A DNA stretch of 64,000 nucleotides from Tubulanus polymorphus (lineage: Eukaryota; Nemertea; Palaeonemertea; Tubulaniformes; Tubulanidae): the NCBI RefSeq assembly GCF_964204645.1, contig NC_134025.1, positions 248,001 to 312,000 of the forward strand, written 5' to 3'. Made by a program: the position numbers and the translations under genes. Position 1 is the stretch's first letter; every line of letters starts with the position of its first letter. The notes beneath the pieces are model-generated. The model was not told the DNA's origin and did no database searches. It saw only the letters and a program-made list of their open reading frames with translations. Positions 26,690-56,035 of this stretch are shown in pieces.

Positions 26690-29600
26690 CTCTAATCAGC
26701 ATCAGGACCACTCGAATCAGTATCAGTAATTACTGGGTTCAAACCGGGGACACCCCTGCACATCCTCTATTCAGCATCAGGACCACTCTGAATCAGTATC
26801 AGTAATTACTGGTTCTCGAACCTGGGACACCCTTGTACATCCACCAGCATCAGAGCCACATATCGATATTCCGGTAGATGGCGCATGTGAAATATGGTGT
26901 ATTTCAAATCTTTATCATTGTTAATTCTAGATATTTGATAGTTCAGCGAAATTCCAATAGATGGCGAAAATAGTAATAGTGTATAAGTGCTACATACTCT
27001 ATTCAGCATCATCAGCAGTTACTGGGTTCGATCGAACCCGGGACACCCTGTACATCCTCTATTCAGCATCAGGACCAGTCTAAATCACAGTAATTACTGG
27101 GTTCGAACCCGGGACACCCTTGTACATCCACCAGCATCAGAGCCACATATGGATATTCCGGTAGACGGCGCATGTGAAATATAATGCATTTCAAATCTTT
27201 ATCATTGTTAATTCTAGATATTTGATAGTTCAGCGAAATTCCAATAGATGGCGAAAATAGTAATAGTGTATAAGTGCTACATACTCTATTCAGCATCATC
27301 AGCAGTTACTGGGTTCGATCGAACCCGGGACACCCTGTACATCCTCTATTCAGCATCAGGACCAGTCTAAATCACAGTAATTACTGGGTTCGAACCCGGG
27401 ACACGCTTGTACATCCACCAGCATCAGAGCCACATATGGATATTCCGGTAGACGGCGCATGTGAAATATAATGCATTTCAAATCTTTATCATTGTTAATT
27501 CTAGATATTTGATAGTTCAGCGAAATTCCAATAGATGGCGAAAATAGTAATAGTGTATAAGTGCTACATACTCTATTCAGCATCATCAGCAGTTACTGGG
27601 TTCGATCGAACCCGGGACACCCTGTACATCCTCTTTTCAGCATCAGGACCAGTCTAAATCACAGTAATTACTGGGTTCGAACCCGGGACACGCTTGTACA
27701 TCCACCAGCATCAGAGCCACATATCGATATTCCGGTAGACGGCGCATGTGAAATATAATGCATTTCAAATTTTTATCATTGTTAATTCTAGATATTTGAT
27801 AGTTCAGCAAAATTCCAATAGATGGCGAAAATAGTAATAGTGTATAATTGCTACATACTCTATTCAGCATCATCAGTAGTTACTGGGTTCGATCGAACCC
27901 GGGACACCCTGTACATCCTCTATTCAGCATCATCAGTAATTACTGGGTTTCGAACCCGGGACACCCTGTACATCCTCTATTCAGCATCAGGACCACTCTG
28001 AATCAGTATCAGTAATTACTGGTTTCGAACCCGGGACACCCTGTAAATCCTCTATTCAACATCAGGACCACTCTGAATCAGTATCAGCAATTACTGTGTT
28101 CAAACCCGAGACACCGCTGTGCATCCTCTATTGAGCATCATCAGCAGTTACTGGGTTCGATCGAACCCGGGACCCCCCTGTACATCCTCTATTCAGCATC
28201 AGGACCACTCTAAATCGGTATCAGTGATTATCCGTGTTCGAACTCGGGACACACCTGAATATCCACCAGCATCAGAGCCATATGTGTATATTTCGGTAGA
28301 TGGCGCATGTGAAATATGGTGCATTTCAAATCTTTATCATTATCAATTCTAAATATTTGATAGTTCAGCGAAATTCCAATAGATGGCGAAAATAGTAATA
28401 GTGTATAATTGCTACATCCTCTATTCAGCATCATCAGTAGTTACTGGGTTCGATCGAACCCGGGACACCCCTGTACATCCTCTATTCAGCATCATCAGTA
28501 ATTACTGGGTTGGAACCCGGGACACCCTGTACATCCTCCATTCAGCATCAGTATCACTCTGAACCAGTATCAGTAATTACTGGGTTCGAACCCGGGATCC
28601 CCCTGTACACCCTCTATTCAGCATCAGGACCACTCTGAATCAGTATCAGTACCGTTATTACTGGATTCGAACCCGGGACATGCCTGTACATCCTCCTCTA
28701 TTCAGCATCAGGACCACTCTGAATCAGTATCAGTAATTACTGGTTCTCGAACCCAGGACACCCTGTACATCCTCCATTCAGCATCAGGACCACTCTGAAT
28801 CAGTATCAGTAATTACTGGGTTCGAACCCGGGACACCCTTGTACATCCACCAGCATCAGAGCCACATATCGATATTCCGGTAGATGGCGCATGTGAAATA
28901 TGGTGCATTTCAAATCTTTATCATTATCAATTCTAAATATTTGATAGTTCAGCGAAATTCCAATAGATGGCGAAAATAGTAATAGTGTATAATTGCTACA
29001 TACTCTATTCAGCATCATCAGTAGTTACTGGGTTCGATCGAACCCGGGACACCCTGTACATCCTCTATTCAGCATCATCAGTAATTACTGGGTTTCGAAC
29101 CCGGGACACCCTGTACATCCTCTATTCAGCATCAGGACCACTCTGAATCAGTATCAGCAATTACTGTGTTCAAACCCGAGACACCGCTGTGCATCCTCTA
29201 TTGAGCATCATCAGCAGTTACTGGGTTCGATCGAACCCGGGACACCCTGTACATCCTCTATTCAGCATCATCAGTAATTACTGGGTTTCGAACCCGGGAC
29301 ACCCTGTACATCCTCTATTCAGCATCAGGACCACTCTGAATCAGTATCAGCAATTACTGTGTTCAAACCCGAGACACCCCTGTACATCCTCTATTCAGCA
29401 TCAGGACCACTCTAAATCGGTATCAGTGATTATCCGTGTTCGAACTCGGGACACACCTGAATATCCACCAGCATCAGAGCCATATGTGTATATTTCGGTA
29501 GATGGCGCATGTGAAATATGGTGCATTTCAAATCTTTATCATTATCAATTCTAAATATTTGATAGTTCAGCGAAATTCCAATAGATGGCGAAAATAGTAA

Positions 29601-29990
29601 TAGTGTATAATTGCTACATACTCTATTCAGCATCATCAGTAGTTACTGGGTTCGATCGAACCCGGGACACCCTGTACATCCTCTATTCAGCATCATCAGT
29701 AATTACTGGGTTTCGAACCCGGGACACCCTGTACATCCTCTATTCAGCATCAGGACCACTCTGAATCAGTATCAGTAATTACTGGTTTCGAACCCGGGAC
29801 ACCCTGTAAATCCTCTATTCAACATCAGGACCACTCTGAATCAGTATCAGTAATTACTGGTTCTCGAACCCAGGACTACCCTGTACATCCTCTATTCAGC
29901 ATCAGGACCACTCTAAATCAGTATCAGTAATTACTGGGTTGGAACCCGGGACACCCCTGTACATCCTCTATTCAGCATCAGGACCATAAT
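26690..29990 (+). repeat. Complex satellite field: 46/75-bp and 287-bp higher-order units with B-box-like palindrome
   Basis: Basic units are about 75 bp and about 46 bp, each with CATCCTCTATTCAGCATCA and ACTGGGTTCGAACCCGGGAC. Between 26,987 and 27,870 a 287-bp higher-order unit repeats at constant spacing. It adds a ~180-bp segment with GGTAGAYGGCGCATGTG and CCAATAGATGGCGAAAA. Later copies of this segment occur near 28,260, 28,850 and 29,465. GGTTCGAACCC fits the TFIIIC B-box consensus on both strands. All open frames here are repeat by-products. The field lies between the 3' ends of LC3 and TALPID3. Confidence 0.9.
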
Positions 29991-30995
29991 AAACACAACT
30001 GATGAGTTAAATGAGTTAACAGTTTCTATGATAGAATGAATACTGACTGTGTTTATTTATATAGAATTAACGTCCAGCGTTTTAGAATTAATCAGTAATC
30101 AATGATACACATACACCATCTGTTACTGAAACCACGTATCAGGTATCAATACATCCATCATATTCATTTATTTAACAGGTGATGTTCAAATGAAATTTAA
30201 CTGATTCTAGATAGACTGACTTACAAAATACACAGGCAGTTACAAATTCATATTGATTACATAAATGCAATTAAACCTAGATAAAAATGAGTTTAAGTAG
30301 AATATTTGAGAGTACATATGGTTACATATAATAGTAGTAGTCACCTCTAATAGTAGTTACCTCTAATAGTAGTTACGTCTAATAGTAGTTACGTCTAATA
30401 GTAGTTACGTCTAATAGTACCGTAGTTACATACATATTATAGTAACATAAAAGCAGCTAAATAAAGTTACACAGGTTCAGAAAAATAGTAAAATAACATA
30501 CAGTGGAACCTTGTTTTAACGACCTCAGATAAAATGATTTATTGGTAATTACAAACACAGTATATTGTTCAAAACATTTCAATAATTCTATACTAGATAT
30601 AGCAAACTATTAAATCTTTTAATGAATAGATTTTCTGGTCTCATGAAGTTCATTGTATAGTGGTTCCACTGTAAATATAGTAGTATAACTAACATATATA
30701 TATCAGTTATATAGTAATAGTAACATACAAGTAGTTGTAGTTACTCAAAATAGTTACATATTAGTAGTTACTTATTAGTAGTTATATAGATAGTTATAAA
30801 ACAAGGCCAGCTTGTTATTCCTCATATCACAGCGAGTTACAACAAACATCTTGTTATTCTAAGATTCATCTAAATCAATTATCAATGACCCAAAGCTGCT
30901 GCTCAATGACCCACATCTGCTGCTACTGCTCAATGAGCAGCTCCTGCTCCTGCTCCTGCTCATTGATCAGCTCCTGCTCCTGCTCCTGCTCCTGC
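29991..30995. other. Region downstream of TALPID3, no gene seen
   Basis: AT-rich DNA, probably including the TALPID3 3'UTR on the minus strand. Candidate AATAAA signals on the minus strand lie near 30,538-30,543 and 30,051-30,056; I cannot choose between them. It contains a short repeat of TAGTAGTTACGTCTAA type at about 30,328-30,430 and a GCTCCT/GAGCAG tract at 30,890-31,015. Confidence 0.4.
30328..30430 (+). repeat. About 16-bp repeat, TAATAGTAGTTACGTC type
   Basis: Five to six imperfect copies, with looser relatives to about 30,790. Confidence 0.75.
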
Positions 30996-48424
<17,429 letters not shown>

Positions 48425-48591
48425 ATTGTATTCTACAGCACACGTTAAGTTGATCAATTTTCTTGTCAGTTTATCAGAGCATTAGGAATCGTACCTGACT
48501 AACATATCTAACCTGATCTGACCAATCAACCTGACCAGATTACCGCCATCCGCTAAATATCCAACACTGGTCGTTTTTTTGACAATAGCAC

Positions 48592-50418
48592 AGCAGAGCG
48601 CGGGTAGTTTAGGAATAGCACAGAGTGGGGGTAGTTTAGGAATAGCACAGAGCGCGGGTAGTTTAGGAGTAGCACAGAGCGCGGGTAGTTTAGGAATAGC
48701 ACAGAGCGCGGGTAGTTTAGGAATAGCACAGAGAGGGTAGTTTAGGGGTAGCACAGAGCGAGGGTAGTTTAGGAGTAGCACAGAGCGCGGGTAGTTTAGG
48801 AATAGCACAGAGCGCGGGTAGTTTAGGAATAGCACAGAGAGGGTAGTTTAGGGGTAGCACAGAGCGAGGGTAGTTTAGGAATAGCACAGAGCACGGGTAG
48901 TTTAGGAATAGCACAGAGCTCGGGTACTTTAGGAATAGCACAGAGCGCGGGTAGTTTAGGAATAGCACAGAGCGCGGGTACTTTAGGAATAGCACAGAGC
49001 GGGGGTAGTTTAGGAATAGCACAGAGAGGGTAGTTTAGGAATAGCACAGAGCGCGAGTAGTTTAGGAATAGCGCAGAGCGGGGGTAGTTTAGGAGTAGCA
49101 CAGAACGCGGGTAGTTTAGGAATAGCACAGAACGCGGGTAGTTTAGGAATAGCACAGAACGCGGGTAGTTTAGGAATAGCACAGAGAGGGTAGTTTAGGG
49201 GTAGCACAGAGCGAGGGTAGTTTAGGAATAGCACAGAGCGCGGGTAGTTTAAGAATAGCGCAGAGCGAGGGTCGTTTAGGAATAGCACAGAGTGGGGGTA
49301 GTTTAGGAGTAGCACAGAGCGAGGGTAGTTTAGGAATAGCACAGAGCGCGGGTAGTTTAGGAATAGCGCAGAGCGAGGGTCGTTTAGGAATAGCACAGAG
49401 CGCGGGTAGTTTAGGAGTAGCACAGAGCGAGGGTAGTTTAGGAATAGCGCAGAGCGAGGGTCGTTTAGGAATAGCACAGAGCGCGGGTAGTTTAGGAGTA
49501 GCACAGAGCGAGGGTAGTTTAGGAATAGCGCAGAGCGAGGGTCGTTTAGGAATAGCACAGAGTGGGGGTAGTTTAGGAGTAGCACAGAGCGAGGGTAGTT
49601 TAGGAATAGCACAGAGCGCGGGTAGTTTAGGAGTAGAACAGAGTGAGGGTAGTTTAGGAATAGCACAGAGAGGGTAGTTTAGGGGTAGCACAGAGCGAGG
49701 GTAGTTTAGGAATAGCACAGAGTGGGGGTAGTTTAGGAATAGCACAGAGAGGGTAGTTTAGGAATAGCACAGAGCGCGGGTAGTTTAGGAGTAGCACAGA
49801 GCGAGGGTAGTTTAGGAATAGCACAGAGCGGGGGTAGTTTAGGAATAGCACAGAGCGGGGGTAGTTTAGGAATAGCACAGAGCGCGGGTAGTTTAGGAGT
49901 AGCACAGAGCGAGGGTAGTTTAGGAATAGCACAGAGCGGGGGTAGTTTAGGAATAGCACAGAGAGGGTAGTTTAGGAATAGCACAGAGCGCGGGTAGTTT
50001 AGGAATAGCACAGAGCGAGGGTAGTTTAGGAATAGCACAGAGCGGGGGTAGTTTAGGAATAGCACAGAGTGGGGGTAGTTTAGGAATAACACAGAGTGGG
50101 GGTAGTTTAGGAATAACACAGAGCGGGGGTAGTTTAGGAATAGCACAGAGCGGGGGTAGTTTAGGAATAGCACAGAGTGGGGGTAGTTTAGGAATAACAC
50201 AGAGCGGGGGTAGTTTAGGAATAGCACAGAGCGAGGGTAGTTTAGGAATAGCACAGAGCGGGGGTAGTTTAGGAATAACACAGAGCGGGGGTAGTTTAGG
50301 AATAGCACAGAGCGGGGGTAGTTTAGGAATAGCACAGAGTGGGGGTAGTTTAGGAATAGCACAGAGCGCGGGTAGTTTAGGAATAGCACAGAGTGGGGGT
50401 AGTTTAGGAATAGCACAG
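48592..50418 (+). repeat. 27-bp satellite, about 67 copies
   Basis: Unit GGGTAGTTTAGGAATAGCAC followed by AGAGCGC or a variant, with scattered shorter units. It starts about 170 bases upstream of the TALPID3 start codon, so it lies within or against the promoter. Long minus-strand frames rich in Leu/Asn/Tyr/Pro are by-products of the 9-codon period; they are broken repeatedly by the short units. Confidence 0.96.
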
Positions 50419-50747
50419 TCAATAGATAAGGAATAGTGGTTTCATAAAATCAACAATTCATGACACTAAGTTTCTGTCTCTGGGCAGAGTTCGAATCCTT
50501 ACGTATTTTTGATTCAATCTCTGAATAGTGGGTTGTTTGTGTCAGTGCACCAATATATTCAACTTAACTACCGGTAGTTAAAACGTGACTATATTCTAGA
50601 TTCTTATATTGTCGACATAGATATGATTTTATTTGCTATAACTACTGTGTATCTATTCTTCTAATTGTTTTAAATGTCGATTTTCAAACTTTAACTGAAT
50701 TAAAACCGTTTAAATGATGTCGACTTTTCATTGAAACACATCTGTTT

Positions 50748-50880
50748 ACACTCCCTCCTCCCAGCTCCCCCCTCCCTCCCTCCTCCCAGCTACCTCCCTC
50801 CCTCCTCCCAGCTCCCCCTCCCTCCTCCCTCCCTCCCTCCTCCCAGCTCCCTCCCTCCCTCCTCCCAGCTCCCTCCCTCC
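50748..50880 (+). repeat. CCTCC/CAGCT-rich pyrimidine repeat
   Basis: Imperfect units of CCCAGCTCCCTCCCTCCCTC type. Confidence 0.88.
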
Positions 50881-51895
50881 TTCTCTTTATTGTCTGAAGA
50901 CAATCTCGATCCTGAAGCTCAAAATGTCAACTTCTCACCTTCACGTAGAACGTAGTTGCAAGGCGAAGGTCGGAAAAACAGGGGGTTTAAATGTCACATA
51001 ATGTTTGAAAGGATAAAATATTCAAAATCAATTTATATGTTTCTAAGAATTGTGATTCAACTTTTGAGTTTTCTCCACACAACTGGTAGTCTCCACCCTA
51101 AAACAGTTTGGGCAGTGATAACCCCCTCCTCCCCCTCCCCCTCCCTTCATGAAGGTGTGGTCGATATTAAGAAGCTGAAGCTGCTTTATTACGAACATAA
51201 AGAACAGTAGCGTGCACGCAGTGCATGGATTTATCAGACCCGATCCAGACCCTAACATACAATCAATAGAATAACGAAATATCACTCACGAAATATTGCA
51301 TGTCATTCAAAATAGATTCATTTAGTCTCACGAAATATTCTACTGAAAACAATTTATTTCTGTAAAATTCCGTGCTGTAAGCTTAGACTGATTGATACCG
51401 AGAGCGGAATGCACTCGATTCAATCAACACAGTTTTAACCCGTCTCAATCTCAATCTGTTTCTGTTTCTCCAAAGCTTTTTCTAACGTCGCGACGAAATT
51501 GATTGGAAAGTTTTCTGAACATTTCAAAAACAAAGTCTCATAATTGAAGAGTTTATTGACGCCACGGTCACTAAACACAAACAACCAACACGGTGGCAAT
51601 AAACTTTTCAATTTCTCAAGTTTAATTCGTCAATTGTGGGATTTCTATATTTTTAACGGATTACATTCAGGACTCCACATCATCATCAACTCATAATTCC
51701 TAAAATCCCATTCATAGCTCTTATAAAATGAGAGGAAGGCGAAGAATGAAAACTAATCTGAAGACGGTTTAATGGCGCGAATTACGTTGTAAATTCTATA
51801 GCAAATAAATTAAAACGTCAATTTTTCTTAAAAATAGATATTACATTTATATAAGCATATTGTTTATGATGTAGTTATTTATAGTGTTACTGGAC

Positions 51896-51932
51896 AGACA
51901 GACAGACAGAGAGACAGACAGACAGACAGACA
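51896..51932 (+). repeat. (GACA)n microsatellite
   Basis: About nine imperfect units of GACA. Confidence 0.85.
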
Positions 51933-52154
51933 GTGTCAGTGCCACGTTGTATATAAGGTGTATGAAGGCTACGCCTATCGAGTTAGCGGCTCATATTTAT
52001 ATTTAAATGTCCTCCTATCCACAAGAGAAAGGGCGGAACTTATTTTTGATCGTCAAAAGCAGTAATCTGTTTGTCTATAAATAGAATGCTTTAAATGGTA
52101 TAAAGGTTGATATCGGTAAATTGAACAGAGTAGAGAAAGTGAAGACACGTTACA

Positions 52155-52225
52155 TACAACATCATCTCTCTCTCTCTCTAGTCCACCTCACTCACTCCCT
52201 CACTCACTCACTCACTCCCTCACTC
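52155..52225 (+). repeat. CTCT and CACT/CCCT short repeats
   Basis: A CT run, then CACTCACTCCCT-type units. Confidence 0.8.
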
Positions 52226-53451
52226 ACTCCCTCCTGCCCTCGTCTGTTAACAGATGACATCACTAATGGGCAATCAGGTCATCCATACAGGTTACATTTC
52301 ACCTGCCAATAATATAAATAGCCTGTTTCAGAGAATTTAATGAAATATGAAGTTACTGTGAGACACACACAACCAGTTACTGAGAATTTCTTATTTCTAA
52401 AACACTAAATCTATTTCTGATTACAAATGAATACTTTATTAAGACACAACGTATGATATGTAGTTTTAATGGGTCGACCATTAATTGAATTGTTAATAAC
52501 TCCCCATTTTGTTTTAACACTCCTAATAAGGAGTTTATGTTCTAGAATTTTCAGTGATTATCAATAGGCGGGAAATTTGTGGAATCTTCTACTCGGAATA
52601 ACAAATGTTTCCTTTTTAAAAGGGAATTCAATGGAGTTAATCAGGGAGAAACTAAATACCCTTTGGTTAAATTAATTCTAATGTGTTTGGCCCCGAGGTA
52701 AAATACATATTTTCTGCAATTCATCACCAGTTTTAGTTTATCTTAAAAACTATTCCAAAAACATGTATTCTAGAGCCAAGATATTCATCGATATTTAAAA
52801 AAAAACTTAATCGAAAGTGAATTAATGAAAAGTACCACGAGGTGCTGCCACCTATGGTATTAAATGTGTACTAAACAAACTGACTGATAACGTTTTTTTT
52901 CGTGTGAATAAATACGTTTTATTTCAGTGATATTCTTATTATTTATTATGGATTGAATCGATAAACAAATAAACAACCCGATCATGAAAAAATATATGTG
53001 ACGGATTGCATCAGCCATTTAAAGTTGGTTCTAGGGTTTTCTAGATGTCTTTGTCTTTTTCTACAGATAGATATTTATACATTGTAATAAATAAGAGTAT
53101 CCTAGTTGTGTTTAGTACCGCCCTAAACCGTTTAGTTCACATCATCGAGAAATTGATCTGTTGCCTTGAAGCGATAAGTCAAAACTAAATGATACGAATC
53201 GATTTAAACCAAGTCACTTTAACTTCCTGGTGCTTACAGCAAAATATAACCTGTATCCAAAACAGATTAAACAATAGCTGAGAGTCATTGGCAGACGATA
53301 ACAGAGGGGGAACTTATCAACTATTTAAACGATGAAATATCAGAAAAATATAAAAATATCCCGATAGATAGGTCGTAAAATAAGAATAACCAGAACAAAA
53401 TCTCGATATATATAGGCGTATGATATATCAGGAATTCATGTAAAACTAACA

Positions 53452-54163
53452 GAAATACTGAGAGATTTCAAAGGTGAAATACTGAGAGATTTCAAAGTTG
53501 AAAAACCGAGAGATTTCAAAGCTGAAATACCGAGAGATTTCAAAGTTGAAATACCGAGAGATTTCAAAGTTGAAATACTGAGAGATTTCAAAGTTGAAAT
53601 ACTGAGAGATTTCAAAGCTGAAATACCGAGAGATTTCAAAGTTGAAATACCGAGAGATTTCAAAGCTGAAATACCGAGAGATTTCAAAGTTGAAATACCG
53701 AGAGATTTCAAAGTTGAAATACTGAGAGATTTCAAAGTTGAAATACTGAGAGATTTCAAAGCTGAAATACTGAGAGATTTCAAAGTTGAAATACTGAGAG
53801 ATTTCAAAGTTGAAATACTGAGAGATTTCAAAGTTGAAATACTGAGAGATTTCAAAGTTGAAATACTGAGAGATTTCAAAGTTGAAATACTGAGAGATTT
53901 CAAAGCTGAAATACTGAGAGATTTCAAAGCTGAAATACTGAGAGATTTCAAAGTTGAAATACTGAGAGATTTCAAAGTTGAAATACTGAGAGATTTCAAA
54001 GTTGAAATACTGAGAGATTTCAAAGTTGAAATACTGAGAGATTTCAAAGTTGAAATACTGAGAGATTTCAAAGCTGAAATACTGAGAGATTTCAAAGTTG
54101 AAATACTGAGAGATTTCAAAGTTGAAATACTGAGAGATTTCAAAGTTGAAATACTGAGAGATG
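53452..54163 (-). repeat. 24-bp satellite, about 30 copies
   Basis: On the plus strand the unit is GAAATACTGAGAGATTTCAA followed by AGYT. The period of exactly 8 codons leaves two overlapping minus-strand frames of about 240 codons open, encoding ISQYFNFE and SISTLKSL repeats. Promoter, splice sites and family similarity were not seen, so I treat it as non-coding. Confidence 0.93.
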
Positions 54164-54717
54164 CCGGACAATCAGTTTAAACTGCTAGAAGGAAGCTTAA
54201 ACCACTTGCCCTTTAGGGTTATTAGCTTTCTATCAAAGCACATCGCAACAATAGCTACCTGAACGGTTTACTGTCGGGGTTTTCATTGTCGGCGCAATTT
54301 TAGGCAGATGTAAAACTGGCCGCGCCTAAAGCGGCTTCAGATCAGCCACCGGGGGAAATTAATTGATAGCTACCAGCTAGGCCTGAAGTAATATCAAACA
54401 GATCCCTGAAGGGGAAAGCTGTCCATAAAACACCGAATACAATATAAACCCCTAAAAACCCACAGGGCTAAAATTGTATTAAGTGTTTCTTACATTTCAA
54501 ATAACACGATCAAATTTCATCTAATTTTAGAATTTACAAAAACGATAGTGAAATAAAACGCGCGGTCCAAAAATGATTAGGAAAAAAAGTTTCGACGCGA
54601 ATTTTCTGTTTTAGGGAGGATGAATTTTATCAGCGCGTGATTATTAAAAATATATTGCATCCTCATGAACGAGAATTCTGGAAAAAAAAACTTTTAAAAG
54701 TAAGCGAAATACTCAAA

Positions 54718-54868
54718 ACATTGACCCTCAGAATCGACAAACCATTGACCCTCAGAATCTTGACCCCCAGAATCGACAAAACATTGACCCTCAGAATCGA
54801 CAAACCATTGACCCTCAGAATCGACAAACCATTGACCCTCAGAATCTTGACCCCCAGAATCGACAAAC
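54718..54868 (+). repeat. 24-bp minisatellite, TTGACCCTCAGAATCGACAA type
   Basis: About six units, two of them shortened, in AT-rich DNA. Confidence 0.9.
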
Positions 54869-55157
54869 AATTGTGACCACTGAATAACGAAAAAGCGAGC
54901 GTCAAAATCAACAAAAAATAAATGACGACGGAGTCGATACAAACAGCACGATAAACACAGGTAAATCTAAATATAGAGAACATGTCATTACTAACGGGGT
55001 CCACCCTGAGTGAGGAGAGAGAGAGAGACAGTGAGGAGGAGACACAATCGATTCAAATACCTTTATTCAAGATCGAATATGTCAACTAAATAAACAACAC
55101 TATATTATATTCAAAATCACGGGAATTTACAGAAACATCTAGAATAGTAAAAACAAC

Positions 55158-55250
55158 GGAGTGGGGCGAGGGGAGGAACCACGTGAGGGACGAGGGGAGG
55201 AACCACGTGAGGGGAGTGGGGCGAGGGGAGGAACCACGTGAGGGGAGTGG
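55158..55250 (+). repeat. G-rich minisatellite carrying CACGTG E-boxes
   Basis: About three units of GAGGGGAGGAACCACGTGAG. The E-box is inside the conserved part of the unit. Confidence 0.85.
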
Positions 55251-55788
55251 ACCGGGTTGAGTATGAAGGGTAGTGAAGAAGTTGATCTAAAACGTGACAA
55301 TTCGTCGTTTCGCTGATAATGTTTTGATAGTAGTTTTGACAGTATCTGATAAAATGTCTCAATGTCACGTATTGAAACCAGTCGACAATAAACATTGACA
55401 AATAGTGTTGGTTTTAGTGAGAGCAGTCTGTGTGTAAGCCGTTTAAAACCAGTCTGACTGGCGCCTGACTGTGGTCAATATTAATCACCTGTAAACAAGG
55501 TCTAATCACGTTCTTCCTTCGCCATCTCTGAAACTATAAACTACACTTTTAAAATCGCGCGCTAAATTTACAATCATTTCTTCGATTTTAATCAGTATTC
55601 GTTGACGTCGAATTGAACGCGTACTCAATGAGATCCATGGCGACCTGAATTTATCATTGGACAATTTTCCCTTTATAAAACAAAGGATTTTTCCTTAATT
55701 ATTTCGGGTATCGGAACCGAGACGACAAGGATGACCAGTGACCACCACAGGTCACCACACTGACCAGACACCACGGAACACAGTCCTG

Positions 55789-56035
55789 GACCCGATGGTC
55801 AAGTGGTTAGCGTGCTCGGCTGGTACGCTGGCGGTAGCCGGTTCGAGTCCTGCTACGGAGGGTAACTAGGTAACTAGGGTTTATGGGTTACGAGACAGCT
55901 AGTTTGCCTGCTAGAAGATGCAATTTTTCGATGCAAAAATTTTCCTTTTTGCAATTGAAGTCCTAGAAATGAATCGGCTACGGTTGAAGCTTGTCGGGTG
56001 AAGGGGTGCAATAATGAAATAAATATGTTTGCGAC
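55789..56035 (+). mobile_element. tRNA-derived SINE, copy 1
   Basis: An internal RNA polymerase III promoter is visible: A box TGGTCAAGTGG (55796-55806) and B box GGTTCGAGTCC (55840-55850), 44 bases apart start to start. The tRNA-like head is followed by a non-tRNA body containing GGGTTTATGGGTTACGAGAC and a T-rich segment ending near AATAAATATG. The acceptor-stem ends do not pair, so it is not an intact tRNA gene. Confidence 0.75.

Noticed and set aside
26806-29636. Repeated 65-121-codon open frames in the satellite field
   Set aside because: The same peptide recurs on each repeat unit with no start context, splice sites or similarity; it follows the repeat.
48482-50422. Long minus-strand open frames rich in Leu, Asn, Tyr, Pro (up to 229 codons)
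   Set aside because: They are produced by the 27-bp satellite (9 codons); shorter units shift the frame repeatedly and no splice sites or family similarity are present.
55789-55865. Functional tRNA gene (also at 63,280-63,350)
   Set aside because: A and B boxes are good, but the acceptor and anticodon stems do not pair and both copies continue into a shared SINE-like body.
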